From contig NZ_JAMTCR010000002.1 in assembly GCF_024171945.1 (NCBI RefSeq), positions 2,046,001 to 2,110,000 of the forward strand: a stretch of 64,000 nucleotides of DNA. Direction: 5' to 3'. Position numbers and translations under genes: made by a program. Under the pieces are notes generated by a model. It made no database searches, was not told the origin of the DNA, and was given only the letters and a program-made list of their open reading frames with translations. Every line of letters begins with the position of its first letter. Position 1 is the first letter of the stretch. This document shows, in pieces, positions 36,098 through 43,552 of this stretch. Source of the stretch: Actinokineospora globicatena (lineage in GTDB: Bacteria > Actinomycetota > Actinomycetes > Mycobacteriales > Pseudonocardiaceae).

Positions 36098-36526
36098 TCA
36101 CCTTGCGGTACGGCGGATCCAGAGCAATCCGAGAACGGGGAGGATGAGCGGCACGAAACCGTATCCCATACCGAATACCGACCACACCGTCGCGTCCGGA
36201 AATGCGCTCGGCGCGACCAGGCTCGCCGTTCCGATTAGCAGCACACCGGCGAGTTCCACCGCGCACGAGACGACCGCGACCCGGCGGGACGTCTTGGTGC
36301 CCCTGGCCAGGCACACGGTCGCCACGACGTAGACCGCGGCGGCGAACGCGGACAGCAGGTAGGCCAGCGGCGCCCGCTGGAAGTGGGTGCTGATCTGGCT
36401 GGCCGACCGCGCGCACGCCGCCAGCGCGAAGATCGCGTACACCGCGATCAGCAGCCTGCCCGGCCCGGAGCGGGTCGGGTTCGACGGCACCGCGTCCGGT
36501 GGCGCTGGGCTCGACGGCTCAGCCAT
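36098..36526 (-). CDS. Small integral membrane protein (4 helices), unknown function
   Basis: 142 aa. After a Pro/Ser-rich N-terminus there are four hydrophobic segments (around residues 24-42, 53-70, 83-102 and 114-135), ending in an Arg-rich tail (LLWIRRTAR). No recognised domain. It overlaps the upstream gene by eight bases (36519-36526), so the two form a coupled pair, possibly a two-subunit membrane complex. Its relation to the cluster is unproven. Confidence 0.75.
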   Translation of the reverse strand: MAEPSSPAPPDAVPSNPTRSGPGRLLIAVYAIFALAACARSASQISTHFQRAPLAYLLSAFAAAVYVVATVCLARGTKTSRRVAVVSCAVELAGVLLIGTASLVAPSAFPDATVWSVFGMGYGFVPLILPVLGLLWIRRTAR

Positions 36527-36896
36527 GGGCCCACACCTGCCCGAGGCGCACGATCATCACCGGGATCACCAGCGCGCCGACGACCAGCACCGCCGTGCCC
36601 CAGCGGGTGCGCTCGGCCAGCGACCAGTACAGCGCGACGGGCAGGATCAACAGGGAGCCCAGCAGGTAGCCGCCGTAAGACAGGGCAGGCACGTCGTGGT
36701 CGGCGGTGGCGAGCTTGATGAAACCCAGGACCGCCTGGGCGAGCAGCCCGACCTCGATCAGCGCCAGCAACCCGAGGTAGGCCTTGCCGTCCGGGCGGTC
36801 CACCGGCAGCGGGCGGTCGGCCAGCACCAGCACCAGCGCCCACACCGCCGCCCCGACCGCGACCCAGGTCAGGGCGGGGGACAACACGTCGATCAT
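36519..36896 (-). CDS. Small integral membrane protein (4 helices), unknown function
   Basis: 125 aa, starting at ATG 36896 (MIDVLSPALTWVAVG). Four predicted hydrophobic helices (about residues 8-25, 42-62, 73-92 and 100-118). No motif is recognised. Its stop overlaps the start of the second membrane gene. The pair resembles other coupled actinobacterial membrane-protein pairs but cannot be assigned a function from sequence. Confidence 0.75.
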   Translation of the reverse strand: MIDVLSPALTWVAVGAAVWALVLVLADRPLPVDRPDGKAYLGLLALIEVGLLAQAVLGFIKLATADHDVPALSYGGYLLGSLLILPVALYWSLAERTRWGTAVLVVGALVIPVMIVRLGQVWAHG

Positions 36897-37008
36897 CGCT
36901 GCGGCTCCCAGGCTCCGTCGTGACCCGGTGAGCCTCGCACGCCCCGCGCCACCAGCGCCGCGCGGGTGGGCGGCACACCACATGCTCTGCGCTGTCCGGG
37001 ATGCGCGG

Positions 37009-37056
37009 GTGAGCCGGTCCGACTGGTGAGCTGGTCCGCCTGGTGATCTAGTCCAC
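37009..37056. repeat. Tandem 17-bp repeats next to thioesterase stop
   Basis: GTGAGCCGGTCCGACTG (37009-37025), GTGAGCTGGTCCGCCTG (37026-37042) and a partial third copy GTGATCTAGTCCAC (37043-37056), which includes the stop of the leftward thioesterase gene (37048-37050) and the CCACAGTGG word. It is another stop-adjacent degenerate tandem array, similar in placement to the one at 27349-27422. Confidence 0.65.
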
Positions 37057-37797
37057 AGTGGAGAGCGAGCCGATGTGCGCGCGGATCCGGTCGAGCACCG
37101 CGGGCACGTGGCTGTTGAGGTAGAAGTGCCCGCCCGGGTAGACCTCGCGCTCGTAGCCGCCGTCGGTGTGGTCGGCCCACTTGTCCACCTCGGCCAGGGT
37201 GGCCTTGGGGTCGCTGTCACCGGTCAGCGCCAGGATCCTGGCCCGCAGCCGGGGACCGTCGGTGCGCCGGTAGATCTCGGCCGCCTTGTAGTCGGCGCGG
37301 ATCGACGGCAGGACCATGCGCAGGATCTCGTCGTCGTCGAGCAGCTGGGTCTCGGTGCCGTCGAGCCGCTTGATCTCGCGGATCAGGCCGTCGTCGTCGA
37401 GCTCGTGCACCCGCTCGTCGCGCAGCGCGGACGGGGCGCGCCGACCGGACACGACCAGGCCGTGCACCACCGTCCCGCGCTCCTGCAGCCGCAGCGCCAC
37501 CTCGAAGCCCAGCGAGGCGCCCATGCTGTGCCCGAACACGGTCAGCGGCTTGTCCAGGTACGGGGTGAGCACGTCGGCGACCTGGTCGGCCAGCTCGGCG
37601 ATCGTCTCGACGCACGGCTCGAGGCGCCTGTCCTGCCGACCGGGGTACTGCGCGGCGATCACCTCGACCCGGGGGCTCATCGAGCGCGACACCGGGAAGA
37701 AGTAGCTGGCAGAGCCACCGGCGTGCGGCAGGCACAACAGCCGCGTGGCCGCGTCCGGCGCCGGGTGGAACCGCCGCAGCCACAGGTCCGTGCTCAT
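37048..37797 (-). CDS. Type II thioesterase (intact active site)
   Basis: 249 aa alpha/beta hydrolase that removes aberrant acyl groups from carrier proteins in polyketide synthesis. Motifs: LCLPHAGGSASYFFP (oxyanion region), nucleophile GHSMGASLGFE (Ser 91), Asp in ALTGDSDPKA and catalytic His in YPGGHFYLN. Length and layout fit the usual ~250 aa. ATG 37797 has GAGGG upstream. It is in the PKS neighbourhood, divergent from the LAL2 gene across 423 bases, and is likely the working editing thioesterase of the cluster. Confidence 0.92.
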   Translation of the reverse strand: MSTDLWLRRFHPAPDAATRLLCLPHAGGSASYFFPVSRSMSPRVEVIAAQYPGRQDRRLEPCVETIAELADQVADVLTPYLDKPLTVFGHSMGASLGFEVALRLQERGTVVHGLVVSGRRAPSALRDERVHELDDDGLIREIKRLDGTETQLLDDDEILRMVLPSIRADYKAAEIYRRTDGPRLRARILALTGDSDPKATLAEVDKWADHTDGGYEREVYPGGHFYLNSHVPAVLDRIRAHIGSLSTVD

Positions 37798-38220
37798 CCC
37801 TCTGGTCCCCTCTCCCCTGGGTGCGTCCCTGTAGGGGATGTTGCCACGTATGTCGACGACTGGCGGTCGCCCCGGCCGTCCGCGAGCCAGGGGAATACGG
37901 CCCACACCGTTTCTCCCCGGCGTCGGATCCGCCGGATTTCGACGATCCCAGTCCCGGTCGGCGCCGGACAACCCCCTATGCCGAGTCGCACACCCCGGCC
38001 ACCGGCGATATCGGTCCTGACCTGCGAGTAGGTCCGATGTCGAGCCGCGTTGTCGACCCCTGTCCACCCCTATTCGACCGGGCGTCGGGAAAAGTCCAGC
38101 TATCCCGAGGCGTTAACGGGAAAATGACTTCCCGGCAATCGCCGTCACTTCTCCGACACCCGCCGACCGGAGTAGATTGCCGGGTCGGACGCCGCTCGCC
38201 GGGTGTGGAGGGAAGGCCGG
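37798..38220. promoter_or_regulatory. Divergent region between thioesterase and LAL2 genes
   Basis: 423 bases with no supported gene. It should hold the leftward thioesterase promoter and the rightward LAL2 promoter. A good ribosome-binding stretch (GGAGGGAAGG) precedes the LAL2 ATG. No operator motif can be read with confidence. Confidence 0.5.
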
Positions 38221-40713
38221 ATGGCACTGGTCGAACGCGGCAGCGCGGTCGAGGCGTTGGTCGGCCACCTGGCCGAGTGCGCGTTGGGCGGGGCCCGGGT
38301 GGTCGCGGTGGCGGGTGGACCCGCCAGCGGCAAGTCGTGCCTGCTCGACCTGTTCGCCGACCGCGTCGCCGACTCGGGGGCGCTGCTGCTCACCGCGTCC
38401 GGATCGCGCGGGGAGCGGGAGATCCCGTTCGGCGCGCTCCGGCAGCTGGCGGCGGGCCTGCCCCCGGCCGAGGGCGACTTCGTCGACCGGGTCATCGCCG
38501 CGGCGCGCGAGCGGTCGGTCGTGCTGGCCGTCGACGACGTCCAACACCTCGACGGCGACACCCTCGGCCTGCTGGCGCGGGTCCGGGCCGAGGCCGTCGG
38601 GCTGCCGGTGCTGCTGGTGGTCACCGACTGGGAACCGCTGTCCGGGCCGCTGACCGCGCACGCCGACCACCGGTTGCGGTTGGGGCTGCTGACCGAGACC
38701 GGGGTCGCCGAACTGCTGCGCGCCGAACTCGACGACGACACCGCTGCCGCCGCGTACCACCGGACCACCGGCGGGAACCCGCTGCTGCTGCACGCGCTGA
38801 TCGCCGACAACCGGTCCGACCCGGCCGCCGCCGAACCGGGCCTCGCGTTCCGCCAGGCCGTGGTCGCCTGCCTGCACCGCTGGGAGCCCCGGCTGCTCGC
38901 GGTCGCCAGGGCGCTCGCGGTGCTGGAGACCTGGTCGTCGCCCGCGGCGCTGGCCGAGCTGACCGACCAGACCGAGGCCGTGGCCGCGCGGCTGACCGGG
39001 GTGCTGACCTCCGCCGGGGTGCTGGTCGGCTGGCGGCTGCGGCACGAGGCGATCCGCGACGCGGTGCTCGGCGGCCTGACGCCGACCGAGTCCGCCCGAT
39101 TACACCTGCGCGCGGCGCGGGTCCTGCACCAGCGCCGCGCGCGGCCGGTGGACGTGGCCCGGCTGGTGGTCGCGTCCGGGGAGGTTGATGACCAGGTCCT
39201 CGACGAGTGGGTCGTCGACGTCCTGCGGGCCGCGGCGCTCGACGCGATCGCCACCGACCGGGGCGAGTTCGCGGTCCGCTGCCTGGAGCTTGTGCTGCCG
39301 ATGACCACGGGCCGGGTCCGTGCGCAGACCGCCGCGGACCTGGCGGGCGCGGTGTGGCGGCACAACCCGGCGGATCTGCTGTGTCTATCCGAAGTGGACC
39401 CGGTGACGGCGCTGCGGTTCACGTTGTGGCACAACGACCCTGAACGTCCGACTGAGGACGCCGGGCTCGCCTTGGCCAACGAGTGGATCCGGGGCTGCCG
39501 CCTGCCGACGCGGGTGAGCACGTCGTGGGAACGCGCGTCTGCCGCGCTGATGCCGGGACTCACCCGTGGGGCGCTGGGTGAGGTCGTCGCCAACGCCGAG
39601 CAGGTGCTGCACGGGTGTCCGCTGGGGGACCGGACCGTTGAGGTGTTGGCCGCGGCAGTGACGGGCCTGATGCTCGCGGACCGGGTCGACCTGGCCGAAC
39701 GCTGGTGCGTCAAGCTGACGGCGGCGGCGGAGCAGCGCAGGGCGACCACCTGGCTCGCGCTGCTCGGCGCGGTCACGGCCGAGGTCGAACTCCGGCAGGG
39801 CGCGGTGCGGTCGGCTTACGCGACGGCGCAACGAAGTCTGGACCTGTTGCCCGCGCGGTCCTGGGGCGTGCTGATCGGTCTACCGCTGGCGACGATGATC
39901 GCGGCCGACACGGCCATGGGGATCACCGACAGCCCAGCGCTGCGCGAGGTCGTCCCGGACAACATGGGCGACACGCTGATCGGCGCCAGGTACCTGCGTG
40001 CGCGGGGGCACCATTACCTTGCCTCAGAACGGGTTCTCGCCGCGATCGCCGACTTCCAGGCGTGCGGTCGGGTGGTCACGGCCGCCGGCGCCGACCTGCC
40101 CGGGCTCGTGCCGTGGCGGACCGACCTCGCCGAGGCACACCTCCGATTCGGCCGCCGCCGCGCCGCCATGCACCTGGCCCGCGGCCAATCGGAACTCCCC
40201 GCGGCCGCGGCGCAACACACCCGCGCCCGGACCGTGCGAGTCTTCGCTTTGGCGGGCCACCAACCCATCCGCCTGCTGCAAGAAGTCACCGAATCCTTCC
40301 GAGCCTGCGGCGACCGCTACTCAGCCGCGGTGGCCATGGCCGAACTGTCCGCCGCCATCGCCGCCCGAGGCGACACCGCCCGAGCCCGCCGCGTCGCCAA
40401 ATCCGCCGCCGACGAAGCCACAGCCTGCGGCGTCGGCGGCCTCCTAGACCGAGTCCCCACCCGCCGCGGCGACCCCAACGACCACACGGCTACAACTTTG
40501 AGCGACGCCGAACACCGAGTCGCAAACCTGGCAGCGTTGGGGCATACGAACCGGGAGATCGCGCACAAGTTGTTCATCACGATCAGTACGGTGGAGCAAC
40601 ACCTGACGAAGATCTACCGGAAGCTCGGAGTGCGACGACGGGCGGATCTACACGCGGGGCTGGCTGTCCACAGTGGTCGGGTGGCGGACCTGGGCCGCAG
40701 CCCGGTCCGGTGA
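38221..40713 (+). CDS. LAL-type LuxR family regulator, LAL2
   Basis: 830 aa, related to LAL1 (both begin MALVERG). ATPase: Walker A VAGGPASGKSCLL, Walker B SVVLAVDDVQHLDG; a long helical middle; C-terminal LuxR HTH (LSDAEHRVANLAALGHTNRE and KLFITISTVEQHLTKIYRKL). ATG 38221 was chosen for the upstream GGAGGGAAGG; the frame is open 18 bases further. Codon 294 is TTA (39100-39102), so translation may depend on the rare tRNA-Leu(UUA) as in bldA-controlled genes. It is probably a pathway activator; target promoters are not known. Confidence 0.92.
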   Translation: MALVERGSAVEALVGHLAECALGGARVVAVAGGPASGKSCLLDLFADRVADSGALLLTASGSRGEREIPFGALRQLAAGLPPAEGDFVDRVIAAARERSVVLAVDDVQHLDGDTLGLLARVRAEAVGLPVLLVVTDWEPLSGPLTAHADHRLRLGLLTETGVAELLRAELDDDTAAAAYHRTTGGNPLLLHALIADNRSDPAAAEPGLAFRQAVVACLHRWEPRLLAVARALAVLETWSSPAALAELTDQTEAVAARLTGVLTSAGVLVGWRLRHEAIRDAVLGGLTPTESARLHLRAARVLHQRRARPVDVARLVVASGEVDDQVLDEWVVDVLRAAALDAIATDRGEFAVRCLELVLPMTTGRVRAQTAADLAGAVWRHNPADLLCLSEVDPVTALRFTLWHNDPERPTEDAGLALANEWIRGCRLPTRVSTSWERASAALMPGLTRGALGEVVANAEQVLHGCPLGDRTVEVLAAAVTGLMLADRVDLAERWCVKLTAAAEQRRATTWLALLGAVTAEVELRQGAVRSAYATAQRSLDLLPARSWGVLIGLPLATMIAADTAMGITDSPALREVVPDNMGDTLIGARYLRARGHHYLASERVLAAIADFQACGRVVTAAGADLPGLVPWRTDLAEAHLRFGRRRAAMHLARGQSELPAAAAQHTRARTVRVFALAGHQPIRLLQEVTESFRACGDRYSAAVAMAELSAAIAARGDTARARRVAKSAADEATACGVGGLLDRVPTRRGDPNDHTATTLSDAEHRVANLAALGHTNREIAHKLFITISTVEQHLTKIYRKLGVRRRADLHAGLAVHSGRVADLGRSPVR

Positions 40714-41270
40714 CAGGGCTGGCCGGTGGTGGGTTGTCCACAGGGGTGGAGTTGTCCACAGGCTCTAACTTCAGCCTCTCCGGCCCTGGGTGGTTCTCGG
40801 TAGGCTGTATATCGGGGGCTGCTTTGGGCGGGTTGATCTTGGGGTAGTGCGTTGAGCTGGGGATCTCCGGGTCTCGGGCCTCCGCTTCGCTGCGGTGGAC
40901 GCCTCGGCTGCGCCATCGAACAGGCGCGAGAATGCGAAGAGCTCGATGGGGCGAACTTGTTTTGTGCGGGGCCCCTAGACCACCCGTGGCAGGACCGCAA
41001 AGCAGGGGCCGAAAAGCATGGCCCTGTCCGCGCAACGACGCTGCGGGTGGTCCTCCCCCACGCAAAACAAGTCCACCCCATCGAGCCGACCTGGCACCAG
41101 CGCCGTGGTGGAGCGCGTGTCGGCAACGTCGTCGGCGGGAGGTTGGGGCAACGTTGTTGGGTCTTCGCCAGTCGTTGCGGGTGGGCTGGGAGTGGCGTGG
41201 GGACTTGGCGGAGCCCGGGGGACTACGTGGGCTGGGTTGGTGGAGCGTGGGGCGGCAGCGCCGGGCGTGG
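40714..41270. other. Non-coding region with large imperfect inverted repeat
   Basis: 557 bases between the LAL2 gene and the convergent second thioesterase gene. Its main feature is the 146-bp inverted repeat entered separately. No gene is supported; open frames here have no ribosome-binding site and are made of repeat sequence. Confidence 0.6.
40941..41086. repeat. 146-bp imperfect inverted repeat (MITE-like or long hairpin)
   Basis: The left arm begins GCTCGATGGGGCGAACTTG and the right arm, read on the other strand, begins GCTCGATGGGGTGGACTTG; both continue with TTTTG and G-rich sequence. The centre has a GGGCC/GGCCC dyad around GAAAAGCAT. It could be a mobile MITE-like element, a dispersed palindromic repeat or a strong bidirectional terminator between convergent genes. 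No target-site duplication or transposase was recognised. Confidence 0.6.
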
Positions 41271-41981
41271 TTAGCCGGGGCAGAGGGTGGTGATGCGTTC
41301 GGAGACGGTGTTGGCCACTGTGGACACGAAGGACGTCAGGTAGCCGTGGCCGCCTGCGAAGAGTTGGAGTTCGAACCAGCCGCTGGTTACCTCGCGCCAG
41401 GCGGGGGCGTGGGGGGCGGCTGGGTCGGTGTCGCCGACCATGGCGAGGATGTGGCAGGAGACCCGGTTGGCGGGGTGCCAGCGGTAGGTCTCGGTGGCGC
41501 GTTGGTCGTCGCGCAGGGTGGTCAGTGGGGTGGGTGCGGGGGAGCGGGTGGGTTGGGTGAACTCGCCGGTGTCGAGGTAGGCGGGGGTGCCCAGGCGGGA
41601 CGGGCTGGGGGCGCCGGAGGCGAAGAGGGCGAGGGGGCGGTGGCCCGCGCGTTCCACCCGCACCGCCGTTTCGAAGGCGACCGCCGCGCCGAGGCCGTGG
41701 CCGAGCAGGGCGATCGGCAGGTCGGTGCGGTCGAGTTCGGCGCTGACCCGGTCCGCCAGCTCGGTCACCGAGGTGACCGGGGGTTCGTGCCTGCGGTCGC
41801 GCCGACCCGGGTACTGGACGCCGAGGACCTCGACCGGGCGGGCGATGGACTGGGCCAGTTGCAAGAAGAACGTCGCCGACGCGCCCTCGGGTGGGAAGCA
41901 GACCAGCCTGCAGCCGGGGGTGCGGGCTGTGCGCAGCCGGTGGACCCACGGGTGTCCCGCCGCGTTGCCGTGCGCGACCAT
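41271..41981 (-). CDS. Type II thioesterase-like protein with Ser-to-Gly at active site
   Basis: 236 aa from ATG 41981. The fold matches type II thioesterases: LVCFPPEGASATFFLQLA where HAGG is usual, QYPGRRDRRHEPP, ALLGHGLGAAVAFE at the nucleophile elbow, MVGDTDPAAPH, and a C-terminal LFAGGHGYL (His). The nucleophile position is Gly (residue 96, codon GGC at 41694-41696) instead of Ser, and the oxyanion-loop HAGGSA is changed to PEGASA. Without the serine it should not hydrolyse thioesters by the normal mechanism. It may be a binding or partner protein, a diverged pseudo-enzyme, or use other residues. It is near the PKS and divergent from the P450. Confidence 0.85.
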   Translation of the reverse strand: MVAHGNAAGHPWVHRLRTARTPGCRLVCFPPEGASATFFLQLAQSIARPVEVLGVQYPGRRDRRHEPPVTSVTELADRVSAELDRTDLPIALLGHGLGAAVAFETAVRVERAGHRPLALFASGAPSPSRLGTPAYLDTGEFTQPTRSPAPTPLTTLRDDQRATETYRWHPANRVSCHILAMVGDTDPAAPHAPAWREVTSGWFELQLFAGGHGYLTSFVSTVANTVSERITTLCPG

Positions 41982-42178
41982 GGCCTCCGGGTCCTCTCCG
42001 CGCGCGGGCGTTGGGGACTTTCCGGCGCCTGGGGGCCAAAGTGCCGGCAGCTGGTCACGCTGGGCAACCCCTAGCACCGGTGCGAGCCGGTGTCCAAGGT
42101 GCCCACGGCGAACGGCGCGCCTGCGTTAGGGGTTGAGGTTAGGGGGGACGCGCGGTCTAGCGTGGCGCGGGAGGGACC

Positions 42179-43420
42179 ATGACCGACCTCGCGGACCGCC
42201 AGGCGCGGGCGCAGATGGTGCTGTGGCAAGACCACTTGCGTGCCGTGAGCGACCGTGGCGACCCGTACGCACAACTGCTGCGCGCCCCGGAGGACCCGTA
42301 CCCGCTCTACGAGCAGGTGCGCGCCCGGGGACCGCTGCACCGCAGCGGGCTCGGCGTGTGGGTGACCGCGAGCCACAAGCTGGCGAACAAGGTGTTGCGG
42401 GACAAGCGGTTCGGCGTGCGCCGCGCGGACGGCACGAAGGCGCCGGAGTTCATGCCGTTCGACAACTCCATGCTCGGGCTCGACCCGCCGGAGCACACCA
42501 GGTTGCGCAAGCTGTCGGTGCCCTCGCTCAACCCGCGCAGGCTCCAGCGCTGGACTCCGCTCGCCGAGCAGGTGTGCGACGAGCTGATCGACCGGATCCT
42601 GGCCGGGCGCGCGGAGTTCAACCTGATGAGCGCCTTCGCCCAGCAGTTGCCGCTGCGGGTGATCGGCGACCTCGTCGGCATCCCGGAGCGGCACCGGCGG
42701 GCGTTCTTCCAGCTCAGCAGGCGGATGGCGTACCTGCTCGACGGGGTGGCCTCGGTCGAGGTGGCCAGGGACGTGCGGGCGGCGATCGCGGAGATGACGG
42801 TCATGTTCACCGACATCGTCGCCGAGCGCCGGGCCGACCCGGCCGACGACCTGATCAGCGACCTGCTGCCCGCCGTCGACGACGGTCGGCTGGCGATGGA
42901 CGAGCTGGTGCCGCTGTGCATGTTCCTCCCGTTGGCGGGCACGGAAACCACGGTCAACCTCATCGGCAACGCGGTGCGCGCGCTGCTGCGCAACCCCGAG
43001 CAGTGGGCCGCGTTCAAGGCCGACCACACCCTCGCGTCCGCCGTGGTGCAGGAGACGCTGCGCTACGACACCCCCGTCCAGCAGTACCGGCGGATCGCGC
43101 ACACCGACGTGGAGCTCGACGGCCACCTCGTGCCCGCGGGCGCGGAACTGGCGATCTGCGCCGGTGCGGCCAACCGCGACCCCGAGGTGTATTCGCGCCC
43201 GGACCGTTTCGACATCACCCGGGAATCAGGGCCGGACACGTTGTCCTTTTCCGCCGGAATCCATTTCTGCCTCGGTGCGGCGTTGGCCAGGATCGAGGCC
43301 GAGATCGCGCTCGTCGCACTCGCCGCGCGGCTGCCGGACCTGCGCCGGGTCGGCCAGGTGCGGCGCCGGGATTCCTTTATTATCAGGGGCATGCTCCAGT
43401 TTCCGGTCGCGGTGCGCTAG
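42179..43420 (+). CDS. Cytochrome P450
   Basis: 413 aa bacterial class I P450 (CYP105/107-like), which hydroxylates or epoxidises a pathway intermediate with ferredoxin support. Heme ligand Cys 364 in FSAGIHFCLGAALARIE, I-helix LPLAGTETTVNLIGN (the conserved acid-alcohol pair is E-T), and K-helix EXXR in VQETLRYDTP. Soluble, no membrane anchor. The start at ATG 42179 lies 11 bases after CGGGAGG. It immediately precedes the PKS (132 bases) and is probably a tailoring enzyme. No ferredoxin gene is in the window. Confidence 0.92.
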   Translation: MTDLADRQARAQMVLWQDHLRAVSDRGDPYAQLLRAPEDPYPLYEQVRARGPLHRSGLGVWVTASHKLANKVLRDKRFGVRRADGTKAPEFMPFDNSMLGLDPPEHTRLRKLSVPSLNPRRLQRWTPLAEQVCDELIDRILAGRAEFNLMSAFAQQLPLRVIGDLVGIPERHRRAFFQLSRRMAYLLDGVASVEVARDVRAAIAEMTVMFTDIVAERRADPADDLISDLLPAVDDGRLAMDELVPLCMFLPLAGTETTVNLIGNAVRALLRNPEQWAAFKADHTLASAVVQETLRYDTPVQQYRRIAHTDVELDGHLVPAGAELAICAGAANRDPEVYSRPDRFDITRESGPDTLSFSAGIHFCLGAALARIEAEIALVALAARLPDLRRVGQVRRRDSFIIRGMLQFPVAVR

Positions 43421-43552
43421 TAGGGGCCCGCTAGGGGTTGTCCGGTCCGGACCGGCGTCTTTATGGTTGGCGCGCGGAGAGGTGGAAATGCGCGCGGGCG
43501 GTTTCCGCGTGCGCCCGCAGCCGGTCGTGCGCCGCCCGAGAGGTCCTGGTAG

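Noticed and set aside
37794-37991. 65-codon minus-strand frame upstream of the thioesterase
   Set aside because: No ribosome-binding site; it overlaps the thioesterase start and a divergent promoter region.
40852-41274. Plus-strand frame of 140 codons
   Set aside because: It lies in the inverted-repeat region; composition and lack of a ribosome-binding site argue against a protein.
41271-41981. Ser-to-Gly at the active site explained by a different start or frame
   Set aside because: The frame is continuous and the fold motifs on both sides are in register; the Gly codon GGC at 41694-41696 is clear.
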